Assembly (NCBI RefSeq): GCF_028369105.1
Contig: NZ_JAQNDO010000001.1
Span: 9,518,501 to 9,582,500 of the forward strand
Direction of reading: 5' to 3'
Origin: Polyangium mundeleinium
GTDB lineage: Bacteria; Myxococcota_A; Polyangia; Polyangiales; Polyangiaceae
DNA length: 64,000 nucleotides
The notes under the pieces are model-generated. The model was not told the DNA's origin. It worked only from the letters and a program-made list of their open reading frames with translations, and made no database searches. The stretch's first letter is position 1. Each line of letters begins with the position of its first letter. Shown here one piece after another: positions 26,407 to 34,499 of the stretch. Position numbers and translations under genes: made by a program.

Positions 26407-27792
26407 TCAGGGCGCGAACGCGACCACGAACGTCTCGTAGTAGCCCGAGGCCTCGGTCGGCCCGTGCCCGAAGTCCACGACGCCGACCGCCGTCCCCGCG
26501 ACGTACACGCGCCCTTGCCCGTCCACCGCGACCCGCTGCCCCGATTGCTGCTCCATGCCGCCGAAGCGCCGCGCGAAGACCGGATTCCTCTCGGCGTCGA
26601 GCTCCGCCACGAACACATCCCCCAGGTACTCGTCCTCGTTCGACGCGAGGCTCGCCTCGCCGAACGACATGCGCCCGATCATCTCCCCCGTGAGGATCAC
26701 GCCCCCGCCGGCCGTCACCGCGAGCCCTTGCCCACGATCGTAGCCTTCGCCCCCGTAGAGGAAGCTCCGCCGGTGATTCGAGGCCGCGTCGAGCTCCAGG
26801 AGATACGTATTGGCATCGAATTCGCTCTCCACGGGCAAGACACCCCCGCCGAAATCGACGTTTCCCCCGGCCTCCCCCGTCAGGACGAGCCCTCCGTCAC
26901 CCGTGAACGCGACGCTTCGCACCGTAGGGTCGAACTCCGCGACGCCCACCCTCCGGGCCCATATGGGATTGCCATCGAAATCGTACGCCACAACGAACCC
27001 TTCATACCCCACCGTCGCGAGCTCGATGCCCGGGCCCACGTCGAGCGAGGACGCCCCAGAATTCCCCACCACCGCGATGGTATCGCCCTGCACCGCGATA
27101 TCCTCCACGCTCACGAATCCATTCCCACCCCGGAGCACCTGCACCCACGAAGGCGTGCCCTTCGCGTCGAGCCGTATCACGAATACGCCGAAGAGATAGT
27201 CCTGCGGATTCCCAATGCCGAGATCCGTCGCGCCCGACAACTGTCCCGCGACGATCGCGCCGCCGTCCGGCATCGCGGCGATCGCCATCGCCCGCTGCGA
27301 TCCCCCGCCGCCGAACGCCTGCGCCCACACCACCTTCCCCGCCGGATCGAGCTTCGCCACGAAGGCGTCGTCGATCCCGTCGTACGGGAGCGTGATGCCG
27401 TCGAGATCAAACGAAAAGGTGAACGCGCCCGCGATGAACGCCGACCCGTCCGGCAAGACCGCGACGTCGTTCGACATCTCCGCGAATCCGTCGCCGAACG
27501 AGCGGCTGTAGACGTGCTTTCCTTCCCCGTCGTACCGCGCGACGTACGCTTGATAGTTGTTCCCCGGGGCCGGCAGCATACCTCCGCCGAGGTCCACGTC
27601 CCCGTAATGGCGCCCCGCCACGACCACGCCGCCCGATTCGACCCCGGCGAGCCCCACCGGCTCGACGTTGCTCGCGCGCCCGAACCGGTGCGCCCATAAC
27701 GTGACCCCGGACGGGGTCTCCGCGACCTCGCTGCCACACCCCACGAAAACCGCCGACAGCCCCACGAACCCGAGCAAGCGAAGGATGGACAC
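26407..27792 (-). CDS. Exported beta-propeller-like lipoprotein
   Basis: 461 residues. A signal peptide ends at a lipobox-like FVGC near residue 19. The mature part has about seven recurring units of the kind GG-x-V-AG, D-x-G (for example GSAFIAGAFTFSFDLDG, GGLVLTGEAGGNVDFGGG, GRVYVAGTAVGVVDFGHG), each followed by VARYDGEGK/VAKLDPAGK-like strands. This pattern is typical of the SBBP-type propellers abundant in myxobacteria. Function unknown; likely an outer-surface protein. Confidence 0.75.
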   Translation of the reverse strand: MSILRLLGFVGLSAVFVGCGSEVAETPSGVTLWAHRFGRASNVEPVGLAGVESGGVVVAGRHYGDVDLGGGMLPAPGNNYQAYVARYDGEGKHVYSRSFGDGFAEMSNDVAVLPDGSAFIAGAFTFSFDLDGITLPYDGIDDAFVAKLDPAGKVVWAQAFGGGGSQRAMAIAAMPDGGAIVAGQLSGATDLGIGNPQDYLFGVFVIRLDAKGTPSWVQVLRGGNGFVSVEDIAVQGDTIAVVGNSGASSLDVGPGIELATVGYEGFVVAYDFDGNPIWARRVGVAEFDPTVRSVAFTGDGGLVLTGEAGGNVDFGGGVLPVESEFDANTYLLELDAASNHRRSFLYGGEGYDRGQGLAVTAGGGVILTGEMIGRMSFGEASLASNEDEYLGDVFVAELDAERNPVFARRFGGMEQQSGQRVAVDGQGRVYVAGTAVGVVDFGHGPTEASGYYETFVVAFAP

Positions 27793-28031
27793 GCGTCACC
27801 TCATTTCACGAAAAGGATAAGCCCTTCCGTGACGCTAGCAGATCCGATATGCCCGGGTCACGCGGCGCCCGCGTTGGAAGGCTGCAAAAGGCGCCCCCCG
27901 CGGAGGACGTCGAGGCGCCAAGTGTGTGCCAGTCCGCGCCACAAACCGAGCCATTCGACGGGCAGAGGGCCCCGTTCTGCGGATCGCGGCGCATATCATG
28001 CGTGGCACGACGGTTGCCTGCCATTCCCGCT

Positions 28032-28640
28032 ATGCGAGACGTTCTACGGCGGATGGCTTCTCTCTGGGGCGCGAGCCTCGTGCTCGTCGCGGGGTGCATT
28101 CCTGTCGATGTGGTGGGCGGGGGCGACGAACCCACGACGAGCGACGGTGTCGGAGGTATGGGTGGAGGAGGCGCCGGCGGCACGGGCGCTGGCGGTACTG
28201 GGGCTGGCGGTACGGGCGCTGGCGGCACGGGCGCTGGCGGCACGGGCGCGGGTGGTGGGAGCAGTTGTCCGGCATTCGAACCCAGCGCGGATTGTGATCC
28301 GCTCGGCCACTACACGGTCGTCGAGACAGGGCCGGTGGATGGGTGGATCCCTGATGAGACCATTGGTCCGTTCGAAATCGTCGTCACGGACGACTGTGGG
28401 ACGCCGAAGGCCGAAGGCTACAAATCGAAGTTCCTCCCAGCCACCTGCACACTCCAAGGTGTGAAGGAGATCTCCAATGACTGCTACGAGATTGATGGTC
28501 AATCCTTTTGCACGTATGTCGATCGAGCTTTCGAGTTGAGCTTCGCCTCGGTGCCGGCGACGGGGACCGTGACGCTCTCGTGCTCGGGCGAATGCGGCTT
28601 CATGGGAACGGCACCTGCCGAGGCCGTCAAGAAGCCCTGA
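28032..28640 (+). CDS. Lipoprotein with Gly-Thr-rich linker
   Basis: 202 residues. Signal peptide RDVLRRMASLWGASLVLVAG with a good lipobox (LVAGC) near residue 22, then a flexible linker of repeated GGTGA units, then a domain of about 130 residues with six Cys (for example SADCDPLG, DDCGTPK, ATCTLQG). The ATG at 28032 keeps the basic n-region; an ATG at 28053 would shorten it. It is divergent from the propeller lipoprotein across 239 bp that must hold both promoters. No domain recognised. Confidence 0.65.
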   Translation: MRDVLRRMASLWGASLVLVAGCIPVDVVGGGDEPTTSDGVGGMGGGGAGGTGAGGTGAGGTGAGGTGAGGTGAGGGSSCPAFEPSADCDPLGHYTVVETGPVDGWIPDETIGPFEIVVTDDCGTPKAEGYKSKFLPATCTLQGVKEISNDCYEIDGQSFCTYVDRAFELSFASVPATGTVTLSCSGECGFMGTAPAEAVKKP

Positions 28641-28665
28641 CCCGACGTCACCGGGTAGGTCCGGG

Positions 28666-29769
28666 TCACGTCCCCGAACGAGACGCAAATGGCCGGAGCA
28701 CGGCTGCGGCGTCCACCGATACGCGCCCCGCGCCGAGCACCCCGTCGAGCGCCGGATCCACCGCGAGCGCCGCCTCCACGCGGAGCAGCGCCGGCAAATA
28801 CACGACCTCGCGCCCGAGCCCGCCCCCGCGATACACCCGCGCCGTGATCCGGAGCGCGTCCGGCAAGCTCGCCCCGTACGAGAGCAACAGCCGCGCCGCC
28901 TCCACGAAATCGGCCCCCGCTTCGAGCTTTCGGGCCGCCACGTGCCGGAACGCGAGCTCATACCGCCGCCCGCCCACGAGCGCCCCCGCGCGCCGCTCGA
29001 GCCAAAGCGCGCGCCCTTCCTGATCATCCGCGCCGTTTTGCGTCCCGATCACGAAAATCCCGAGCGACATCCCCGCCGCCCGGCACCGCGGCAGCACGTG
29101 CCCCTCGATCTCGTGGAGCACCGTCCGCTCCACGTCGGCCCGTGTCATGGCCCGCCCCGCCGCGACCTGCACGACCCCCTCGCCCGTCGCCGCGAGCGAC
29201 GAGAGATCCCGCACCACGACCACCCGAAACGGCAGCCGCCGCGCCCCGATCTCCGCGCGCATCCGCACGAGCAGCGACCCTTCCTCCGCCTCGTCGTCGC
29301 TGCGAAGGGGCGCCTCCTCCTCCGACGCCGACGCGCGTGGAGGCGGCTCTGAAAGCCAGCGCCGCGCGAGGTCGTCCGCCGCGTCGTCATAAAGGTCGCG
29401 CCGGCCAAACCTTTTCCGCGCCGCGGCCCATAACCCTTTCGTCCCGACGGCCGAGCAAACCGTCGCCTCCGCCGCGATCTCCCGGGCCCGCCCCGCGTAC
29501 ACCATGCCGAGCGGCCCCTCGTTGTCCAGGAACGCCGCGAGCTCCCCGAGCGCGCGCACGAGGCCCTCGTGATCGGGCGCCGGCTCGTGCGAAAACCGCG
29601 GCAGCTCGTGATCACCCCGCGCCCACGCGCGGCCCAGCCGGTCGAGCTCCGCCCGCAGGTTCGTCGGCGTCGTGCACATGATCATGCGCACGCGCGCGGC
29701 CGCCTGCACGAGCGCGCTCCCCGCGTCCGAGATCCAAGGCAACGAGAGAGGGACAGACGCGCGCGACAC
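28666..29769 (-). CDS. DUF1704 / QEGLA-motif putative metallopeptidase
   Basis: 367 residues. The zinc-type motif LHEIEGH is at 218-224 and DQEGRALWLE at 249-258, the pair that defines this family (flavohemoglobin expression-modulating QEGLA-motif proteins, related to eukaryotic MATCAP-type tyrosine carboxypeptidases). It starts 5 bp after the phoH-like stop, so the two genes form an operon. The substrate in bacteria is unknown. Confidence 0.8.
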   Translation of the reverse strand: MSRASVPLSLPWISDAGSALVQAAARVRMIMCTTPTNLRAELDRLGRAWARGDHELPRFSHEPAPDHEGLVRALGELAAFLDNEGPLGMVYAGRAREIAAEATVCSAVGTKGLWAAARKRFGRRDLYDDAADDLARRWLSEPPPRASASEEEAPLRSDDEAEEGSLLVRMRAEIGARRLPFRVVVVRDLSSLAATGEGVVQVAAGRAMTRADVERTVLHEIEGHVLPRCRAAGMSLGIFVIGTQNGADDQEGRALWLERRAGALVGGRRYELAFRHVAARKLEAGADFVEAARLLLSYGASLPDALRITARVYRGGGLGREVVYLPALLRVEAALAVDPALDGVLGAGRVSVDAAAVLRPFASRSGT

Positions 29770-29774
29770 AGCCC

Positions 29775-31100
29775 CTACAGCAGGTTCGCCGCGAGCTCCG
29801 CGAGCTCGCTGCGCTCGCCCTTCGCCAGCACGACGTGCCCGGCGATCTGCTCTTGCTTGAACCTATCCGCCACCACGCTGAGCCCGTTCGACGCGTGATC
29901 CACGTACGGGTTGTCGATCTGCTGCGGATCGCCCGTCAGGATGATCTTCGTCCCCTCGCCCGCGCGCGTGATGATCGTCTTCACCTCGTGCGGCGTGAGG
30001 TTCTGCGCCTCGTCCACGATGAGGTATTGATGCGGCAAACTCCGGCCGCGGATGTACGTGAGCGGCTCGACCTGCACGATCCCGCTCTCCAGGAGCTGCA
30101 CGAACCCGCGCCCGTCCGCGTTCTTGCCGCGCGCCGCGCCGCTCGTGAACAGGAACTCGAGGTTGTCGAAGATCGGCTGCATCCACGGGTTCAGCTTCTC
30201 GTCGACGTCGCCCGGCAAGAACCCGAGGTCCCGGCCGAGCGGCATCACCGGGCGGCTCACGAGCATCCGCGAGTAAACGCCGTCCTCCACCGTCCGCTTG
30301 AGCCCCGCCGCCAGCGCCAGCAGCGTCTTGCCCGTGCCCGCCTTGCCGATCAGCGTCACCAGCCGGATCGTGTCGTCGAGCAAGAGATCCAGCGCATACG
30401 CCTGCTCCTTGTTGCGCGGTCGCACGCCCATCACCCCGTCGCGCGGCGTGCGCAGCGACACGACCTGCCCCTTCGAAGCGTCGTACCGCCCGAGCGCCGT
30501 GTGCGTCGTGCTCGCCGCGTCCCGCAGGAGCACGCCCACGTTCGGGTAGAGCGCCGAGGGGTGGGGTGCCGCGACGAACCCGTTCTGGAAAAACAGGTCC
30601 ACGTCGGTCCCCGGCACCTCGACCTCGAGCACCGACAGCTCATTCTCGGTATCGGGCGCGCTCTGGCTCTCGTACGTCTCCGACGTCATCCCCAGCGCGT
30701 CCGCTCGGATGCGCAGGTTCGTGTCCATCGTGACGAAGATCGTCGGCTTGCCCTTGTCCTTGTCGCGGACGTCGATCGCCACCTGCAGGATCGCGAGGTC
30801 CTGCGACTTCGAATCGAGCCCCACGAGCGCATTCGGCCGCCGCTCCGGGATCGCGATGCGGAGCGAGCCCCCACGATCGAGCGGCACGCCCACGGAGAGC
30901 GCGCCCGCGGAGCTACGCAGGCCGTCGAGCAGCCGCGCGATCGTGCGCGCGTTGCGCCCCCGCTCGCTGCCTTCCCGCTTGAACTGATCGATCTCCTCGA
31001 TCGCGTAGATCGGGATGATCAGGTCGTTGTCCTCGAACTTGAAGATCGCGTGCGGGTCGTGGAGGAGGACGTTGGCGTCGAGGACGTAGTTTTTCCTCAT
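29775..31100 (-). CDS. PhoH-family protein with N-terminal PIN domain
   Basis: 441 residues from the ATG at 31100 (MRKNYVLDANVLLHDP, with GAAGAAG upstream). The PIN-type RNase domain covers about 1-150 with acidic residues in VLDANVLL, EEIDQFK and TMDTNLR. The PhoH ATPase follows, with Walker A GKAGTGKT near 250, and DEAQNL and LTGDPQQID near the C-terminus. PIN-PhoH proteins act as RNA helicase/RNases (the PhoH2 group) in RNA turnover. The frame is open upstream through the hairpin repeats, but those residues are not conserved-looking. Confidence 0.9.
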   Translation of the reverse strand: MRKNYVLDANVLLHDPHAIFKFEDNDLIIPIYAIEEIDQFKREGSERGRNARTIARLLDGLRSSAGALSVGVPLDRGGSLRIAIPERRPNALVGLDSKSQDLAILQVAIDVRDKDKGKPTIFVTMDTNLRIRADALGMTSETYESQSAPDTENELSVLEVEVPGTDVDLFFQNGFVAAPHPSALYPNVGVLLRDAASTTHTALGRYDASKGQVVSLRTPRDGVMGVRPRNKEQAYALDLLLDDTIRLVTLIGKAGTGKTLLALAAGLKRTVEDGVYSRMLVSRPVMPLGRDLGFLPGDVDEKLNPWMQPIFDNLEFLFTSGAARGKNADGRGFVQLLESGIVQVEPLTYIRGRSLPHQYLIVDEAQNLTPHEVKTIITRAGEGTKIILTGDPQQIDNPYVDHASNGLSVVADRFKQEQIAGHVVLAKGERSELAELAANLL

Positions 31101-31133
31101 GGCTGAGCTTCTTCGACCCGTTGCAACTGGGGT

Positions 31134-31170
31134 TTGGGGCGTAGCTCGGCTCGTCCGAGCGCAGCCCCAA
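31134..31170. repeat. REP-like hairpin, copy 1
   Basis: TTGGGGC-gta-GCTCGG-loop-CCGAGC-gca-GCCCCAA: two nested stems with symmetric 3-base interruptions. It lies between the phoH-like start and the stop of the upstream aminopeptidase-like gene. Confidence 0.8.
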
Positions 31171-31183
31171 TCGTTGTTGAGGC

Positions 31184-31220
31184 TTGGGGCGTAGCTCGGC
31201 TTGTCCGAGCGCAGCCCCAA
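31184..31220. repeat. REP-like hairpin, copy 2
   Basis: Same structure as copy 1, 50 bp further on and differing by a single loop base. The pair may terminate the upstream gene or stabilise its mRNA end. Confidence 0.8.
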
Positions 31221-31276
31221 TCGTTGTCAGGAATGACGGCCAAGCGGCGTAGCCCCCGTCGGGGAAGTGCGCAAGG

Positions 31277-32833
31277 CTATACCAATCGCACGTACCGCCC
31301 GTGGCGAATGAGCGGCTCGCCGTCCAGGTCGACGTCCGTGTCGGACGCGGCGAACGAGAGCTGGCCGTGCGACGTCCAGAGCGCGCCCGTCCGCGCCGCG
31401 AAGTTCTCTCCGAGCGCGAGGTGCACGCCCGGCATGTTCTCGTCGTGGATGAGCTCGCCGAGCGGCGCCGCGATCCCGATGTTCGCCCCCAAAGAGAGCA
31501 GACCCACCCGATCGTGGCCCATCGCTTCGCCGATGAATTTCTCGACGTACGCTTTCACCGCGGCGTCCCGGCATTCCACGCGTTGCACCCGCCCGCCGTC
31601 GAACGTGAGCCGGATCGGCCGGCTCGAGAGCGAGCCGAGCCGCGAGCCGTACCCGCCGCCCATCGACGCGTCGACCACGTACGTGCCCGTCACCTGCGCG
31701 GGCGACGTCACGAGCGCGCCGTACGGCACGTTGAGCCACTGGCCCGAGCGGATCGTGCTGCCGTTCGCGAACCAGCGCAGGTTCGGCGCCATCTCCACTT
31801 CGAGCGACGTCCCCACCTGCGAGCGCACCTGGATCTTCGAATGCGGCCTCACCGCATCGCGCAGCGCCCCGATGAGGTCGAAGACCCGCGTGGAGCTCGC
31901 CAGCATGCTGTTCACGAACGCGCGCCGGCTCGTCCCCACGATGTGCACGTGCCGCGCGCGGTTCGCCGTGGCCAACGTGACGAACGCATGCCGCGCGTCG
32001 TACTCCCCCTCCTCGTACGTCGCGGCAAACAAGGTCACGTCTGCGCCCGGCAGCGCCGCGAGCACTTCCTGCGGACAACGCCCCCAGGGCCGCAGCGCCA
32101 CCGCCTCCGCGTCGATCCGCTCCACGCGCGCCCGCCGCTCCAGCGCCACCTGCTCGAACGCGCGCGCCACGGGCTCGTTCTGCCGGTCGTGCACGATGAG
32201 CAGCCGCTCGTTCGTCTCCAGCGCGACGAGCTCGTCGAGCACCCGCGCCGCCGGCGTCACGAGCCCCGGATCCACCGCCGGCCGCGCCGAGAGGAGCGAT
32301 TGTCCGCGGGGCGCCCCCGGCGGCCGCGACGTCGAGTGCGCCATCGACGAGGGCGGCGGCGACGTGGGCGGCGGCGGGATCGTCGAGATCGCCCGCGGCC
32401 CTTGCGGCGACGACGCCGGGAGCGGCGTGCGGCGCGGCTGCGTCGACGGGGCCCATGAGCGTGGCGCGGTCGAGGGCGGCGGCGGCGTCGCGGCGCGGGA
32501 AAACCCCACGGGTGACGGCGGCAGCGGCGTCGAGCGCCCGTGCGCTGACGCCGGCATCGGCGGCGGCGGCACGGAGGCCGGGCTCGCCGGACGCGCGGCC
32601 GGCGGAGGCGGCGTCGGCGTCGGCCCGCGCTGCGGGGGCGGCGAGAAAAACCGCTTGCCGCTCGCCACCGACGCGGGTTTGTCGTCCGGGTTCGTCGCCG
32701 GGGCCGTGGGCTCCCGCGCGGCTTTGGGCTCGCTGTTCGGAGGAAGCTCGGAAAACGCTCGCCGCGACGACCCGCGCCCCGGCGAAGGCGGCGTCGGTCC
32801 CGTTGCGCCGGGCGGACCCTTCATGGTCGTCAC
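31277..32833 (-). CDS. M29/NicX-like aminopeptidase-superfamily protein with long Pro/Ser-rich N-terminus
   Basis: 518 residues. The first about 185 are low-complexity Pro/Ala/Ser, an extension the family does not need. The remainder matches the aminopeptidase (M29 / 2,5-dihydroxypyridine dioxygenase-like) fold, with GANIGIAAPLGELIHDENMP and GVHLALGENF near the end providing likely metal ligands (His, Glu) and a final DxDV element. Whether it is a peptidase or another metal enzyme cannot be told. No signal peptide seen. Confidence 0.7.
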   Translation of the reverse strand: MTTMKGPPGATGPTPPSPGRGSSRRAFSELPPNSEPKAAREPTAPATNPDDKPASVASGKRFFSPPPQRGPTPTPPPPAARPASPASVPPPPMPASAHGRSTPLPPSPVGFSRAATPPPPSTAPRSWAPSTQPRRTPLPASSPQGPRAISTIPPPPTSPPPSSMAHSTSRPPGAPRGQSLLSARPAVDPGLVTPAARVLDELVALETNERLLIVHDRQNEPVARAFEQVALERRARVERIDAEAVALRPWGRCPQEVLAALPGADVTLFAATYEEGEYDARHAFVTLATANRARHVHIVGTSRRAFVNSMLASSTRVFDLIGALRDAVRPHSKIQVRSQVGTSLEVEMAPNLRWFANGSTIRSGQWLNVPYGALVTSPAQVTGTYVVDASMGGGYGSRLGSLSSRPIRLTFDGGRVQRVECRDAAVKAYVEKFIGEAMGHDRVGLLSLGANIGIAAPLGELIHDENMPGVHLALGENFAARTGALWTSHGQLSFAASDTDVDLDGEPLIRHGRYVRLV

Positions 32834-32956
32834 CCTCGAAAGCTAACCAATTTTTCGCGACGTGTCAGGGCCTGTGTCGGTCCGCTGACGCTTTCAATCC
32901 CATGGCACAAAACCGCCGCTTCGACGCGTAGGTCGGTTCGCGCCCGAGCGCGGAGC

Positions 32957-34318
32957 TCACAGATCGATCCGGTAGTCTTTGATCTTGTAGAGCAGCGCGC
33001 GGTGGCTGATCTCCAGCACCTCGGCGGCGCGCGTGCGGTTGCCCTTCGTCTTCTGCAGCGCGCGGCGGATGAGGATCTCCTCGATGACGCGCGCGGTCTT
33101 CTTGATCGAGAGCTCCCCGCTCGTCAGGTGGAGCTGGATCGGATCACGCGCCTCGCGGATGCGCTCGGGCAAGTCGTCGGCCTCGATGCTGTCCTTCTCG
33201 GCGAGCACCATGGCCCGCTCGATGGTGTTTTCGAGCTCGCGCACGTTGCCGGGCCAGCCGTACTCGAGGAGCAGGCGCCGCGCCTCGGGCGAGAGCGCGC
33301 GGATGTTCGTCCCGAAGCGCGCGTTGTTGCGGTTCATGAAATGCTCGACGAGCAGCGGCACGTCCTCGCGCCGCTCGCGGAGCGGCGGGATCCCGATCGG
33401 CAGGACGTTGATCCGATAAAAGAGATCCTCCCGGAACCGGCCGGCTTGCGTCTCGGCGTGCAGGTCGCGGTGCGTCGCGGCGATGATCCGCACGTCGACC
33501 TTGATGTCCTTCGAGTCGCCGAGTTTCCGGATCGTCTCCTCCTGCAGCACGCGGAGCAGCTTCACCTGGAGCGAGAGGGGCAGCTCGCCGATCTCGTCGA
33601 GCAGGAGCGTGCCGTGGTTCGCCTGTTCGAAGAGACCGACGCGGTCGGTGGTCGCGTCCGTGAAGGCGCCGCGCCGGTAGCCGAAGAGCTCACTCTCGAG
33701 CAGGCTCTCGGGGATCGCCCCGCAGTTCACCGCGACGAACGGCCCGCCGCGCCGCGAGCTCCGCCGGTGGAGGGCCCGCGCCACGAGCTCCTTGCCCACG
33801 CCGCTCTCGCCCATCACGAGCACCGTGGTCTTGTAGTCGGCGATCTTGGAGATCGTCTTGAAGATCGCCTGCATGCTCGCGCTCTTCGCGAGGATCTCCT
33901 CGAACGTGCTCTCGCGCAGGATCTCCTGCTTGAGCGCGCGGTTTTCCCGGCGCAGCGCCTCCCGCTCCTCGGCCTTGCGCAGCGTGAGCAAGAGCTCCTC
34001 GGCCTTGAACGGCTTCTGGATGTAGTCGTACGCGCCGGCCTTCATCGCCTCGAGGGCGAGGTCGACGTTGCCGTACGCGCTCATCACGATGACCGTCGCG
34101 GGATCGCCCTTCGCCTTCAGCGTCGCGAGCAGATCGAGCCCTCCGAGCCGGGGCATCCGCACGTCCGTGAGGATGAAGTCCGGGCCGAAAGATTCGAGGA
34201 GCGCGAGCGCCTCCTCGACCCCAGGCGCCACCTCCACCTCGTAGCCGTCGCGCTTCAGAAAGGAGCGAACGACGACCCGCAAGTTCTCTTCATCGTCGAC
34301 GACCAAGACTCGACGCAT
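32957..34318 (-). CDS. NtrC-family sigma-54-dependent response regulator
   Basis: 453 residues from MRRVLVVDDEE (34318). The receiver domain has Asp52 (FILTDVRMP) as phosphorylation site. The AAA+ domain has Walker A GESGVGKE near 168-175, and GTLLLDEIGELPL. The C-terminal Fis-type helix-turn-helix is KGNRTRAAEVLEISHRALLY. The sigma-54 contact loop reads GAFTDA (about 216-221) instead of the common GAFTGA. No histidine kinase lies next to it, so its partner is elsewhere. It is divergent from the serine-palmitoyltransferase-like gene. Confidence 0.93.
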   Translation of the reverse strand: MRRVLVVDDEENLRVVVRSFLKRDGYEVEVAPGVEEALALLESFGPDFILTDVRMPRLGGLDLLATLKAKGDPATVIVMSAYGNVDLALEAMKAGAYDYIQKPFKAEELLLTLRKAEEREALRRENRALKQEILRESTFEEILAKSASMQAIFKTISKIADYKTTVLVMGESGVGKELVARALHRRSSRRGGPFVAVNCGAIPESLLESELFGYRRGAFTDATTDRVGLFEQANHGTLLLDEIGELPLSLQVKLLRVLQEETIRKLGDSKDIKVDVRIIAATHRDLHAETQAGRFREDLFYRINVLPIGIPPLRERREDVPLLVEHFMNRNNARFGTNIRALSPEARRLLLEYGWPGNVRELENTIERAMVLAEKDSIEADDLPERIREARDPIQLHLTSGELSIKKTARVIEEILIRRALQKTKGNRTRAAEVLEISHRALLYKIKDYRIDL

Positions 34319-34433
34319 GGATCCTCGCAAACTTTTCTACACGGTTCGTGGCTACCCTGCAACGGTTGCACTGGGGGCGCGATTGACAGGGGCTTCCACG
34401 AGCCGTATCCCCCGGGTCGCACGTCAGCCATCG

Positions 34434-34473
34434 TTTGGGGGCTTCGCTCGGCAAGCCGAGCTGCACCCCCAAA
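34434..34473. repeat. REP-like hairpin, copy 3
   Basis: TTTGGGGG ... GCTCGGC-aa-GCCGAGC ... CCCCCAAA, the same plan as the two at 31.1-31.2 kb, and directly followed by the palindrome CCCCCGCGGGGG (34474-34485). It lies 26 bp before the downstream start codon. Confidence 0.8.
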
Positions 34474-34499
34474 CCCCCGCGGGGGCCGAGGATCCTTTC

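Noticed and set aside
25762..26693. Plus-strand proteins made of the 43-bp repeat
   Set aside because: All three plus frames are open only because the unit has no stop in that direction. No ribosome-binding site and no consistent codon pattern.
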